Of a stretch of DNA of 64,000 nt, positions 1-8,985 are shown in pieces. Source of the stretch: Hydrogenovibrio crunogenus. Its GTDB lineage: Bacteria > Pseudomonadota > Gammaproteobacteria > Thiomicrospirales > Thiomicrospiraceae. The stretch spans positions 558,001 to 622,000 of the forward strand of contig NZ_CP032096.1 of NCBI RefSeq assembly GCF_004786015.1. Direction: 5' to 3'. The position numbers were made by a program, and so were the translations under genes. Below the pieces are notes generated by a model. That model saw only the letters and a list, made by a program, of their open reading frames with translations. It made no database searches and was not told the DNA's origin. How positions within the stretch are numbered: the stretch's first letter is position 1; every line of letters begins with the position of its first letter.

Positions 1-11
1 AACAATGGGTA

Positions 12-728
12 ATGTCTGATGTCTCACAGGAGTCAGATTTGCAGGTGATGGACGAAAAAGTGTGGGTCAATCTTGAGCCTCGCTTAATGTCTGGTGCGAA
101 GATGGCTATTTGGCGCCCGGATGCAATCGAGTTGTCTCAGGAAGCATTCGAACAGACTATGCTGGATGTACTGTCTCAGCAAGAGGTTGAGGTTTTTTTG
201 CTGGAGACGCTCCCTGAAGTGAGGGGAGAGAATCAGCGAGTTCATTCGTTAAAGTCTTCCTGTGGTAAAGACTGGCCAATTGACTCACTCATGTTAACCT
301 CGGCACCGTTAGCTCAGGCCTTGTTGCCGGCTGTCTTATCTCGCCCAATGGCAAATTCTTTGGTGAGTTTTTTTAAAGTATACCCTGGGTTTTTAAAGCA
401 CCTTGTTCAGGTGAATGGACTTTTATTGATGCCACAGAAAGATGGCCATTTGTCTGTCAGAAGTAAGCAACCTTTTGAGTCGAATGTTGATTTGGCAGAT
501 GCGGAAAATCAGCTTTGGGAAGCCTTGCAAGAAGTCTATCCAGAAATGGGGATGTTTGAACCGCTAGAAAGCGTTTTTTTATCGGATGATCATTTTGCTG
601 AAGTGTCGACGACATTTGAAAATGTTTCCATTGTGTCGGCCGATTATGCAGCCGGAATGTTGCAAGCTTTTCACCAAATCATGCAATTTTCCAAACAGCT
701 AAGCGAGAGAGATTACTCTTTGCAGTAG
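12..728 (+). CDS. Hypothetical protein, possibly 5'-partial
   Basis: I do not recognise this 238-residue protein. It has no signal peptide or clear membrane segment, is acidic overall, and mixes helical stretches with short hydrophobic strands (for example LLLMPQKDG near residue 138). The frame stays open to the window's first base, so the ATG at 12 may be internal and the true start may lie upstream; another in-frame ATG is at 48. No convincing ribosome binding site is visible because only 11 bases precede the ATG. Its 3' end overlaps a small convergent minus-strand ORF by 16 bases. Coding is supported by the long frame and normal codon use, not by homology. Confidence 0.6.
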   Translation: MSDVSQESDLQVMDEKVWVNLEPRLMSGAKMAIWRPDAIELSQEAFEQTMLDVLSQQEVEVFLLETLPEVRGENQRVHSLKSSCGKDWPIDSLMLTSAPLAQALLPAVLSRPMANSLVSFFKVYPGFLKHLVQVNGLLLMPQKDGHLSVRSKQPFESNVDLADAENQLWEALQEVYPEMGMFEPLESVFLSDDHFAEVSTTFENVSIVSADYAAGMLQAFHQIMQFSKQLSERDYSLQ

Positions 729-886
729 TGAGGTTTATCCAACAACTCTGGTTTGATGAGTTGTTCAGAAGAGCTGGTTTTGTGAATTTTTTCTAGATGA
801 TTGGCCAGTTTGGTTAATCGGCTTTGCATTTTCCAAAACAGATAAGCCGGGTATTCACAAATATCATCTTTTGGTAGCTTGATCAT
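713..886 (-). CDS. Small 57-residue hypothetical protein
   Basis: A minus-strand ORF runs from ATG at 886 to TAA at 713. An AGAGAGGG stretch about 6 bases before the ATG makes a good ribosome binding site. The product begins MIKLPKDDICEYPAYLFWKM and continues with a lysine-rich, probably helical middle (RLTKLANHLEKIHK). It has no signal peptide or membrane segment. It overlaps the end of the convergent upstream gene by 16 bases. I know no family for it. The start signal and balanced composition favour a real small gene, but length alone cannot prove it. Confidence 0.4.
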   Translation of the reverse strand: MIKLPKDDICEYPAYLFWKMQSRLTKLANHLEKIHKTSSSEQLIKPELLDKPHYCKE

Positions 887-992
887 GAACGTCCCTCTCT
901 TAGAGGTGAAATGATATTAATTTAGTATTATTATAGGGTTAATTTATAAATAATACGTTGATGCTACCCGCTTGTAAAGCGCTTTTCAAAGA

Positions 993-2234
993 TTAGCTTT
1001 GGTTTTCACGTAGGATTTGTAACATTCTAAAAGACGGGTACCCATCCGCTGGCAACCCTTTCTGAGTTTGATACTTGCGAATCGCAGTGCGCGTTTTATT
1101 GCCGGCAATACCATCTGCTTTTCCAACGTCTATCCCGGCCATGGAGAGACGTTCCTGCATTTCAATCATCTGCTGACGGGTCAAGGATTTATCATCATTA
1201 GGCGCTTCTTTGGTTAGAGGGGCGCGTCCTACAATTCGATCCGCTAAATGACCGACCGCTAAAGCATAGCTATCCGATCGATTCCAACGTTTAATGACCT
1301 CAAAGTTATGAAAAACTAAAAACACCGGGCCACGGTAATCATAAGGTAACAGCAACTTAGCTTGCATGTCTTCTACCGGTAGTTCACGACCATCAGCCAG
1401 GGTTAGACCCATGTCTTTCCATTCTTGAAGAGAACGCTCAGTCTTACCATCCGCCAAAGCTAAATCGAACCCTTTAGGTAAAGTCACTTCACGTCCCCAG
1501 TTTTCTTGTTTTTGCCAGCCTAGCGTATTTAAGAAGTTACCCATAGAATAAAACACATCATCTAAACTGTTCCATAAGTCTCTCTTACCGGAATTATCGG
1601 CATCCACAGCATATTTGAGATAATTACTTGGCATGAACTGGCATTGCCCCATTGCTCCTGCCCAAGAGCCTTTCATTTGTTCCGGGTTGATGTTGCCTTG
1701 TTGAATGATTTTTAAGGCGGCCATCAATTCTTTTTGAAAGAAATCAGTACGGCGCGGGTCATACGATAAGGTTGCTAAGGATTCAATAATCGGCGTGTTG
1801 CCGGTATAGCCTCCGAAGTTGGTTTCCATTCCCCAGAAAGCAATTAAGAATCGACCTGGAATACCATATTTCCGAGTCACTTCTCTTAGTTTCGGACGGT
1901 ATTTTTCATATAATTCCTGACCTGTTTGAATGCGCCAATCGGTCACTGCTCGATTAAAGTATTGCCAAAACGTTCGGGTAAATTCAGGTTGGCGACGATC
2001 CAGTTCAAGCACACGTTGGTTTAGGTGAACATCTTTAAAGGCTTTTCTAAGGGTGGCTTTTGAGATGCCTTGTTGATGTGCTTTCTTTTTAAATTGCACC
2101 AGCCACGTTTGGAAGTCAGACTCTGACTGTGGCGGCGGAGTATAGGCATAAGCTTGAGGACCTGATAAAAGGATAAAGGCCATACAAACCATGAAAAAAT
2201 GTCGGTAAAATTTTGGTGTCATAGTGATGTTCAA
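993..2234 (-). CDS. Lytic murein transglycosylase, MltB/SLT_2 family, with peptidoglycan-binding domain
   Basis: This predicted periplasmic enzyme cleaves the MurNAc-GlcNAc bond of peptidoglycan to form 1,6-anhydro ends. Residues 1-30 form a signal peptide ending AYA. The SLT_2 catalytic region follows. Its WGMETNFG motif places the expected catalytic glutamate near residue 137, and the family block WAGAMGQCQFMPSNY is near 191-205. A C-terminal PG_binding_1 domain spans about residues 350-410. The length (413) suits the MltB_2 subgroup, which carries this C-terminal domain. No lipobox is visible, so it is probably soluble. The gene stands alone, divergent from rlmKL. Confidence 0.9.
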   Translation of the reverse strand: MNITMTPKFYRHFFMVCMAFILLSGPQAYAYTPPPQSESDFQTWLVQFKKKAHQQGISKATLRKAFKDVHLNQRVLELDRRQPEFTRTFWQYFNRAVTDWRIQTGQELYEKYRPKLREVTRKYGIPGRFLIAFWGMETNFGGYTGNTPIIESLATLSYDPRRTDFFQKELMAALKIIQQGNINPEQMKGSWAGAMGQCQFMPSNYLKYAVDADNSGKRDLWNSLDDVFYSMGNFLNTLGWQKQENWGREVTLPKGFDLALADGKTERSLQEWKDMGLTLADGRELPVEDMQAKLLLPYDYRGPVFLVFHNFEVIKRWNRSDSYALAVGHLADRIVGRAPLTKEAPNDDKSLTRQQMIEMQERLSMAGIDVGKADGIAGNKTRTAIRKYQTQKGLPADGYPSFRMLQILRENQS

Positions 2235-2423
2235 ATGTGCTTATAGTTGTTGTGTTTGTTATGCAGTCTGGACCGTTTTAATTGGAAGTGCAAGTCCTAA
2301 ACATTGACTAAATCATGGCCGTCAATGAATCAACCGTCCAAGTGTTTGATTTAGGTAGGCCATTTTACTAAAGTGTTGGGCCGGAATGCAGTAAAATAAC
2401 GTTTTTAAAGATAGGTAATTTCA

Positions 2424-4628
2424 ATGTGTCGTTTTTTTGCAACTGCGCCTAAAGGGTTAAATGAACTGCTTCGAGAGGAGCTGACCACTTTCGGTGCCGA
2501 GAATATCAAAACCCAGCCGACCGGGGCTACTTTTGATGGAGAGTTAGAAGTTGGTTATCGCAGTTGTTTGTGGTCTCGTTTGGCCAATCGGATATATTTG
2601 GTGCTACTGGAAACGGAATTACCGAATCAAGAGGCCTTAAGTTCGGTCGTACAGTCTATTGACTGGTCACAACATTTAGATAAAGAAGGCACTTTTGCCG
2701 TCTCATTTTCTGGGCAGGGACTGGGGATTACACACAGTCATTATGGGGCGTTAAAAATCAAAGATGGGATTGTCGATTATTACCGAGAACATTATCAAGT
2801 GCGACCTTCTATTGACACCGAAGTGCCTGATATTCGAGTGCATGGGCACTTGAATCGTAACCAATTGACGTTAAGTCTGGACTTGTCGGGTTATAGCTTG
2901 CATCAACGTGGATATCGTGAGGGGATTCAAGTTGAAGCGCCCTTGAAAGAAAATGTCGCCGCAGCGATTTTGATGCGCGCCAATTGGCCGGAGATTGCAC
3001 GACAAGGGGGGGCTTTCTACGACCCCATGTGTGGGTCGGGAACCTTTTTAGTGGAAGCTGCTTTGATGGCATCCGATACCGCACCAGGGTTAGCCAAATC
3101 CGGTGAAATGTTATTGAATTACTGGCTGGGACACAATGAATTATTGTGGCAAAACTTGGTTGATGAAGCTGAACAGCGAGAACAGGCTGGTTTAAGGCAT
3201 TTACCGAATATTTATGGTTCCGACATTTCTCATAAGTCATTGGATGTGGCGCGCAACAGTATTCAAGCGGCGGGTTATGATGATGTGATTGAAATCAAGC
3301 AAATGGCAGTTGAACAAGGCCGAAAGTGGGGGGATTGGCAACCCGGTTTGATTGTTTGTAACCCGCCTTACGGTGAGCGTCTTGGAGAAGAAGAGACCGT
3401 TAAACAAGTTTATTTAAAGCTTGGTGAGTATCTGAAGGCGGAATTTGTTCACTGGAAAGCCGCGGTATTGACGTGTCATACCGAGCTGGGCATGTTTTTA
3501 GGCATTAAGGCTAAACGTTCTCATGACTTTTTTAACGGCGCAATGGCGTGTCGTTTATTCCGCTTTGAGATTGAAGAAGAATGGTTTAGGCAGCCGGCGT
3601 TACAGCCCAAACAAGATTTGGCGGAACAGGTTTTGCAACTACAGCCAGATTTGGCTAACACCGACAATGCGAAGATGGTCTCGAACCGTATTCGCAAGAA
3701 TATGAAAGGCTTAAAATCCTGGGTGAAGCAAAATGATATTTCAGCCTACCGCGTGTACGATGCGGATATCCCTGAATATGCTTTAGCCATTGACTTATAC
3801 GACACTTTGGAATCGGGGCTTTGGGTGGTAGTTGCTGAGTATGCGCCGCCGAAAACTGTCAACCCAACCAAAGCCAAGCGCCGTTTGTATGAAGCCATGT
3901 CGGTATTACCCTCGGTCTTTAATGTCTCGCCTGAAAGAATCGTCTTTAAGGTGCGTAGTCAACAAAAAGGTCAGGATCAATATGAGCGTTTGGACGAGCA
4001 AAAAGCGTTCTTCACCATTGTCGAAAACCAAACGCGTTTACGAGTGAATTTTACTGACTATTTAGACACGGGGATTTTTTTGGACCATCGTCAGGTGCGC
4101 CAAGAAGTGGCCAAATTAGCAGCGGGTAAACGGCTGCTGAATTTGTTTTGCTATACCGCAACCGCCACGGCGGAAGCGGTGAAAGCCGGCTGTAAAAGCA
4201 GTTTGAGTTTGGATATGTCAAAAACCTATTTGTATTGGGCAAAACACAATTTTATGTGTAATGACATTAACGAAAAACAGCATGTTTTACAGCAGGAGAA
4301 TGTACTGGAATGGTTGGAGACAGCGACTCAAAACCCGAAAGATTTATTTGATGTGATTTTTTTGGATCCGCCTTCGTTTTCAACGTCGAAACGCATGGAA
4401 GGTACCTTGGATATTCAACGTGACCATGTTGATTTAATTCAAAAAACACTGAAGTTGTTGTCAAAAGATGGCAAACTTATCTTCTCAACCAACTTAAGAA
4501 AATTTAAATTAGATAAGGCAATCTTTGAGCCAGACTATCAAATCGAAAATATCACTCAAAGAACCATGCCAAAAGACTATGCTCGAAATATGAAAATTCA
4601 CCAGGCCTGGCTGTTTTCTCGTCAGTAG
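2424..4628 (+). CDS. rlmL: Bifunctional 23S rRNA methyltransferase RlmKL
   Basis: The N-terminal half should make m2G2445 (RlmL) and the C-terminal half m7G2069 (RlmK) on 23S rRNA, as in enterobacteria. A THUMP RNA-binding region occupies roughly residues 40-155. The first methyltransferase has a DPMCGSG SAM motif near 200 and the catalytic NPPYG motif near 313. The second Rossmann domain has NLFCYTATA near 572 and DPPSF near 648. At 734 residues it is close to E. coli RlmKL (702), so both domains look complete. The last codons contain an exact CCAGGCCTGG palindrome (4601-4610, read as HQAW). Confidence 0.95.
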   Translation: MCRFFATAPKGLNELLREELTTFGAENIKTQPTGATFDGELEVGYRSCLWSRLANRIYLVLLETELPNQEALSSVVQSIDWSQHLDKEGTFAVSFSGQGLGITHSHYGALKIKDGIVDYYREHYQVRPSIDTEVPDIRVHGHLNRNQLTLSLDLSGYSLHQRGYREGIQVEAPLKENVAAAILMRANWPEIARQGGAFYDPMCGSGTFLVEAALMASDTAPGLAKSGEMLLNYWLGHNELLWQNLVDEAEQREQAGLRHLPNIYGSDISHKSLDVARNSIQAAGYDDVIEIKQMAVEQGRKWGDWQPGLIVCNPPYGERLGEEETVKQVYLKLGEYLKAEFVHWKAAVLTCHTELGMFLGIKAKRSHDFFNGAMACRLFRFEIEEEWFRQPALQPKQDLAEQVLQLQPDLANTDNAKMVSNRIRKNMKGLKSWVKQNDISAYRVYDADIPEYALAIDLYDTLESGLWVVVAEYAPPKTVNPTKAKRRLYEAMSVLPSVFNVSPERIVFKVRSQQKGQDQYERLDEQKAFFTIVENQTRLRVNFTDYLDTGIFLDHRQVRQEVAKLAAGKRLLNLFCYTATATAEAVKAGCKSSLSLDMSKTYLYWAKHNFMCNDINEKQHVLQQENVLEWLETATQNPKDLFDVIFLDPPSFSTSKRMEGTLDIQRDHVDLIQKTLKLLSKDGKLIFSTNLRKFKLDKAIFEPDYQIENITQRTMPKDYARNMKIHQAWLFSRQ
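4601..4610. repeat. CCAGGCCTGG palindrome, copy 1 (inside rlmL)
   Basis: Exact 10-bp palindrome, flanked by A and C. It is coding here and starts at a third codon position, giving Gln-Ala-Trp. It is one of eight exact copies in the window. Confidence 0.9.
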
Positions 4629-4691
4629 CCAGTAAAAGGAATTGTCCTTTGTTGCACAAGGACTCTGAACTCAAAAGATAGGTGGCGACGT

Positions 4692-6068
4692 ATGATTCAT
4701 ATCAGTACGATAAAAGAAATGGTCAGAATCAGCCCTCTCGATAAACTGGAAGTCGAGAAGCATTATTCTTACTTACTGGAACAAGAACCTCAATTTGAGC
4801 AAAGTGTGGCTCAATGGATTGAGGCTTATCAGTTACATGCCTTAACGCCAGAATTGCTTCTGGCAAATGATTATTATCAAAAACTGATTCATGGTGTGTA
4901 TCAGAACAGTTTTTATAATGTTCAGTATCATCAAGCGCTTTATTGGTTAAAAAGCGGGCTGACACAAAATCAAATCTTGTTGTTGTTCGCGCATATGCGA
5001 ATGCAATTTATCATGTATGCCGAAGGCCTGGAAAGTGATGCGTTGGCCAGCAGTTTATGTCATGTTCTGGATGTCGGGCAATCCATTGTCGCAACGATTT
5101 TTACTGTGGCAGAATCAATTGAGCGAATGAAAGCTCGATCCAGTCAAGAAATTCGTCGACTTAAAAATTCTTATCGCTTGGTGGCATTTGATTTACCAAA
5201 AGATGTCTTACAAGCTTATATTGACCACCAAACTTGGAAAATTTCAGCATTTGAACTTTCGTTGGGATATGAAACAAATATTCATGGGTTTGAAACAAGC
5301 CACCTAAAATGTTGTTTAGCCAAATGGTTGGACAATGGTGGACTGGAGTTGATTCCGAAATCCAAGCGCCGTAAGTTTTTAAATGCCCATGAACAAGTTC
5401 ACCGTTTAGGCACGATGGCAATTGAAGAATCAAACCATAACCGGCCTGAAAATATTGTTGAACTGTTATTCGAGATGGAAGTGGCTTCTGAAGATGTGAT
5501 GGAAGTGTTGCTGAACTTGATCGAACAGGAGTTTGTGGCAGCAGCTAATGCCGATTCGCTCACCGGCTTTCCCAACCGTCGAGCATTTGATTTGGAATTT
5601 GATAAAGCACTGGCTTTTGCGAAACGCCATGACTTTTGGTTGGATTTGGTAATTGTGGATGTTGATTTCTTTAAGGCGGTTAATGACGAACATGGCCATG
5701 TGGTGGGCGATGCTGTTCTAAAACGAGTGGCTGAGATTTTAGATCACGTAGCGCGAACAGAAGATATGCTGTTTCGCTGGGGGGGTGAGGAATTTGTGAT
5801 CATTACCTTAGATAAGGACTCTGAAGGCTCGGAAATGTTGGCTGAAAGAATTCGTAAGGCGGTAGAAGAGGAAGTATTTTTTGCTGGCACCGAACAGGAA
5901 ATGCATTTAACGGTCAGTTGTGGCGCTCTGAGTTACTGGGCTGGATTAAGCTTGTCGGAAGAAGAGGTTTTTGAGCTGGCAGACAAACAGCTTTATTTGG
6001 CGAAAGAAAATGGTCGGAACCAAGTTTGCCATCAAGTCTATGACGTGATTCCAATCCAAAAACCATAA
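4692..6068 (+). CDS. Diguanylate cyclase with globin-like N-terminus, CZB-like zinc sensor and GGDEF domain
   Basis: This enzyme is predicted to make cyclic di-GMP from two GTP in the cytoplasm. The C-terminal GGDEF domain (about residues 290-450) has an intact GGEEF active site near 363 and an RTED inhibitory (RxxD) site five residues before it. The middle (about 190-255) fits the chemoreceptor zinc-binding (CZB) pattern: HLKCCLAKW followed by HEQVH, giving likely His/Cys ligands as in E. coli DgcZ. The first 160 residues are helical and may be a protoglobin-type sensor (YYQKLIHGVY, QNQILLLF), but I cannot confirm a haem ligand. There is no membrane segment. The gene is single, 63 bases after rlmL. 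Confidence 0.82.
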   Translation: MIHISTIKEMVRISPLDKLEVEKHYSYLLEQEPQFEQSVAQWIEAYQLHALTPELLLANDYYQKLIHGVYQNSFYNVQYHQALYWLKSGLTQNQILLLFAHMRMQFIMYAEGLESDALASSLCHVLDVGQSIVATIFTVAESIERMKARSSQEIRRLKNSYRLVAFDLPKDVLQAYIDHQTWKISAFELSLGYETNIHGFETSHLKCCLAKWLDNGGLELIPKSKRRKFLNAHEQVHRLGTMAIEESNHNRPENIVELLFEMEVASEDVMEVLLNLIEQEFVAAANADSLTGFPNRRAFDLEFDKALAFAKRHDFWLDLVIVDVDFFKAVNDEHGHVVGDAVLKRVAEILDHVARTEDMLFRWGGEEFVIITLDKDSEGSEMLAERIRKAVEEEVFFAGTEQEMHLTVSCGALSYWAGLSLSEEEVFELADKQLYLAKENGRNQVCHQVYDVIPIQKP

Positions 6069-6094
6069 AGCGCATTGCTAATAGACACGAAAGA

Positions 6095-6108
6095 TTGATT
6101 TATATTAA
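6095..6108 (+). promoter_or_regulatory. Possible FNR/Anr box upstream of hemN
   Basis: TTGAT-TTAT-ATTAA matches nine of ten specified bases of the FNR consensus TTGAT-N4-ATCAA. It lies 124 bases before hemN, a gene under FNR-type control in several gammaproteobacteria. A TAGAAT -10-like element at 6148-6153 is nearby. The box also falls in the loop of an 8-bp inverted repeat (ACGAAAGA / TCTTTCGT), so a terminator for the cyclase gene is the alternative reading. Confidence 0.35.
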
Positions 6109-6231
6109 GTCTGTTGACGGTCTTTCGTTGGTTCTCTTTTTTTTTGATAGAATTCTTTGGCTTTGAAAATGAAGGCAGATTATCGTAAACCTGGAAATAG
6201 CTGCCTATTTAAATGATAAAAGAGATGCTCT

Positions 6232-7614
6232 ATGGAACAATCTATTCGATTTGATGAAGATCTAATTAAGCGCTATAACCAATCAGGTCCAAGGTATACG
6301 TCTTATCCAACAGCAGTACAGTTTGATGAAACGTTTGGCGTGGCGGACTATCAAGCAGCTGCAGAACGCAGCAATGCATCAGATCGAAATCTCTCATTAT
6401 ATTTTCATATTCCTTTCTGCGATACGGTGTGCTTTTTCTGCGCCTGTAATAAAGTCTGGACACGCGATCGTAGCAAAACCACGCCTTATTTAGCGCGTTT
6501 GTATCAAGAGATCGAAATGCAGGCTAAATTATTTGATTCAAACCGAAAAGTAGACCAGCTGCATTGGGGAGGCGGTACGCCAACTTTTATCAACATGGAT
6601 GAAATGCGAGAATTGATGGCCGTTACCCGTCAGCATTTTAATTTACATGATGATGATTCAGGCGAGTACTCGATTGAAATTGATCCGAGAGAAGCCAATA
6701 AAGAGTCGGTTAAACTATTGCGAGAGCTTGGGTTTAATCGTATGAGCTTAGGGGTTCAAGATTTTGATCCTAAGGTTCAAAAAGCGGTGAATCGTATTCA
6801 AACGGAAGCGCAAACGTTTGAAGTCTTGGAGGGCGCTCGTGAAGCCGGGTTTATGTCGGTGAACGTGGATTTGATTTACGGGTTGCCGCATCAAACCGAA
6901 GCGGGCTTTATGGCAACGTTAGACAAGGTTTTGGAAGTTGCACCAGATCGTTTTTCGATTTTTAACTATGCCCATATGCCGAGCATGTTTCCAACACAGA
7001 AAAAAATGAACGAAGCGGACATGCCTTCACCGGATGAGAAACTGGCCATTTTGCATGCCACAACCAACCGCCTGCTGGAAGCGGGGTATGTTTATATTGG
7101 CATGGATCATTTTGCTAAACCCGACGATGAACTTGCCATTGCTCAACGAAATGAAACCCTTTATCGTAACTTTCAGGGGTATTCTACCCATGCAGAATGC
7201 GATTTGATTGGCATGGGCGCTACCTCGATTTCGTTGATTAATAATACCTATGCGCAGAATTATAAAAGTCTGAATGACTATTATCAGGCGATTGATGCCG
7301 GGCACCTTGCTGTCTTCAGAGGGGTGGAGCTGACTGAAGATGATGAGCTGCGCCGTGATGTGATTACGCGTTTAATCAGTCATTTTCATCTGAATTTCAA
7401 CAGTATTGAAGCTCAGTGGGGTATTGTGTTTAAAGAATATTTTGAGCAAGAAATGAACGCATTGGCTCCAATGATTGAAGATGGCTTGGTTGAATTGTCT
7501 GATTCGGATCTCTATGTCACTGCGGCAGGACGACTCTTAATTCGAAATATTTGTATGGCATTTGATGCTTATTTAAAACAAGGCACACAAAATCGTTTTT
7601 CAAAAGTGATTTAA
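6232..7614 (+). CDS. hemN: Oxygen-independent coproporphyrinogen III oxidase
   Basis: HemN is a radical-SAM enzyme that decarboxylates coproporphyrinogen III to protoporphyrinogen IX without oxygen, for haem synthesis under low oxygen. The radical-SAM motif CDTVCFFC puts cysteines at about 63, 67 and 70. The preceding YFHIPFC and the following GGGTPTF are typical. At 460 residues it matches true HemN (about 457) rather than the shorter HemW. The gene is monocistronic, ending at a perfect 26-bp palindromic terminator shared with convergent waaA. A possible FNR box lies upstream. Confidence 0.95.
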   Translation: MEQSIRFDEDLIKRYNQSGPRYTSYPTAVQFDETFGVADYQAAAERSNASDRNLSLYFHIPFCDTVCFFCACNKVWTRDRSKTTPYLARLYQEIEMQAKLFDSNRKVDQLHWGGGTPTFINMDEMRELMAVTRQHFNLHDDDSGEYSIEIDPREANKESVKLLRELGFNRMSLGVQDFDPKVQKAVNRIQTEAQTFEVLEGAREAGFMSVNVDLIYGLPHQTEAGFMATLDKVLEVAPDRFSIFNYAHMPSMFPTQKKMNEADMPSPDEKLAILHATTNRLLEAGYVYIGMDHFAKPDDELAIAQRNETLYRNFQGYSTHAECDLIGMGATSISLINNTYAQNYKSLNDYYQAIDAGHLAVFRGVELTEDDELRRDVITRLISHFHLNFNSIEAQWGIVFKEYFEQEMNALAPMIEDGLVELSDSDLYVTAAGRLLIRNICMAFDAYLKQGTQNRFSKVI

Positions 7615-7629
7615 ACCGATGGTAAACTT

Positions 7630-7655
7630 AAAAATGACCAGGCCTGGTCATTTTT
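7630..7655. terminator. Bidirectional terminator between hemN and waaA built on CCAGGCCTGG
   Basis: Perfect 26-bp palindrome: A5-TGA, then CCAGGCCTGG (7638-7647), then TCA-T5. It offers a U-tract on both strands and sits between the convergent 3' ends of hemN and waaA. Confidence 0.85.
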
Positions 7656-7659
7656 GGGT

Positions 7660-8970
7660 TCATTCTGTTGGCGGAAGTAGTTGACCAATTTCATGCATTA
7701 ATTTCGGTAAAGCCCCGGATTGTTTTTCAAAGCAAGCATAGGCTTCTTCGGCTTTTTGATTGCGCCATTCAGGAGAGTCGGCCAATTGAATCAACTGTTG
7801 AGCCAGTTCGTTTTCATCTTGAGAAATCAAGATGGCTTCGTCTTGTTTGAACGAATCATAGAGCGCTTGCAGGTTTTGATGATACTGTCCAGACAAAACC
7901 GGCTTTTTCAGCGCGGCCGGCTCCAAGATATTATGTCCGCCAAAAGGTACCAGACTGCCACCTATAAATGCAGCGTCACAAGCTGCAAACCAATTCATCA
8001 GTTCTCCAATGGTATCGGCCAAATAAACTTGCGTGTCTGATTGAATCAGTTCATCTTTAGAACGGCTTGCAAACGGGATGTGTTTGTCAGACAGTAAGTC
8101 AGCCACTTCCAAAAATCGATCTGTGTGGCGAGGAACCAGTATCAACAGTGCATTAGGGTGTTGCTGTCTGAGCTGTTGATGCGCTTCTAGCATCAGCGTT
8201 TCTTCTTCCGCATGTGTGCTGGCAGCGACCCAAATGAATTTATTCTCAAGTCCATATTCCTGACGCCATTGTTGCATGTCTGTCATTAAATCTTTTGGGA
8301 TATGAATATCAAATTTTAAGTTGCCCAACTGTTTGATGCGAGCTGGGTGAGCGCCTAGAGCGATTAAATGGTCAGTATCCAGTGCAAACTGGCTGGCAAT
8401 TAAGCGGGTTTGGTTCAGTGCATTGGCAATCAGTTTTCCGCCCCATTTTTGATAGGCATAAAATGATTTTTCTTTTACTCGGGCATTGGCCAAAATTAAA
8501 GGGATTTGCTGATCCCAGCACGCCTGATATAAATTAGGCCAGATTTCTGTTTCCACCATAATCACGAGGCGTGGTTGTAGTTTTTTCAAGAATCGTTTGA
8601 CAGCCCCCGGATAATCATAGGGAATCATCTGATGTTGTATGGGGATAGGTGCAAAACGTAAAGCTTGCTGGGCGCCTTGCGTTGAGCCGTTTGTAACAGT
8701 GATAGGTAAGTCTGGATAGGTTTTTTTAAGTGCTGTCAGTAATGGAAAGATGGAGCGCGTTTCACCCACGGAAACAGCATGCACCCATATACCACCTTGT
8801 TGAAACGGTTGACGACTCCATCCAAAGCGCGCAGCAAAGCAGTGAGGAATGGGGGCATAATCGGAATCTTTTTCAGCCTGCTTTTTCGCTCGATGACAAC
8901 GTTTCCAACCAGAATAAGCAATCAGTGGTGATGCAAGAATCAGTAAGAAACGGTAAAGCCATAAAGACAT
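7660..8970 (-). CDS. waaA: 3-deoxy-D-manno-octulosonic acid (Kdo) transferase
   Basis: WaaA (KdtA) transfers Kdo from CMP-Kdo to lipid IVA at the inner membrane, starting the LPS inner core. The N-terminal hydrophobic segment (residues 2-19) is the usual membrane anchor. The GT-B fold follows, with HAVSVGET containing the conserved glutamate and GGHNILEPA in the nucleotide-binding half. The length of 436 is close to E. coli WaaA (425). The start is 15 bases after the kdsD stop, so pagL-like, kdsD and waaA probably form one minus-strand operon linking Kdo supply to its transfer. Confidence 0.93.
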   Translation of the reverse strand: MSLWLYRFLLILASPLIAYSGWKRCHRAKKQAEKDSDYAPIPHCFAARFGWSRQPFQQGGIWVHAVSVGETRSIFPLLTALKKTYPDLPITVTNGSTQGAQQALRFAPIPIQHQMIPYDYPGAVKRFLKKLQPRLVIMVETEIWPNLYQACWDQQIPLILANARVKEKSFYAYQKWGGKLIANALNQTRLIASQFALDTDHLIALGAHPARIKQLGNLKFDIHIPKDLMTDMQQWRQEYGLENKFIWVAASTHAEEETLMLEAHQQLRQQHPNALLILVPRHTDRFLEVADLLSDKHIPFASRSKDELIQSDTQVYLADTIGELMNWFAACDAAFIGGSLVPFGGHNILEPAALKKPVLSGQYHQNLQALYDSFKQDEAILISQDENELAQQLIQLADSPEWRNQKAEEAYACFEKQSGALPKLMHEIGQLLPPTE

Positions 8971-8985
8971 GAAGACAACCCGTAA

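Noticed and set aside
2809-3240. 143-codon minus-strand ORF inside rlmL
   Set aside because: It lies wholly antisense to a well-conserved methyltransferase and shows no domain or start signal.
5022-5031. GAAGGCCTGG as another copy of the palindrome
   Set aside because: It has two mismatches to the 10-mer, so it was not counted.
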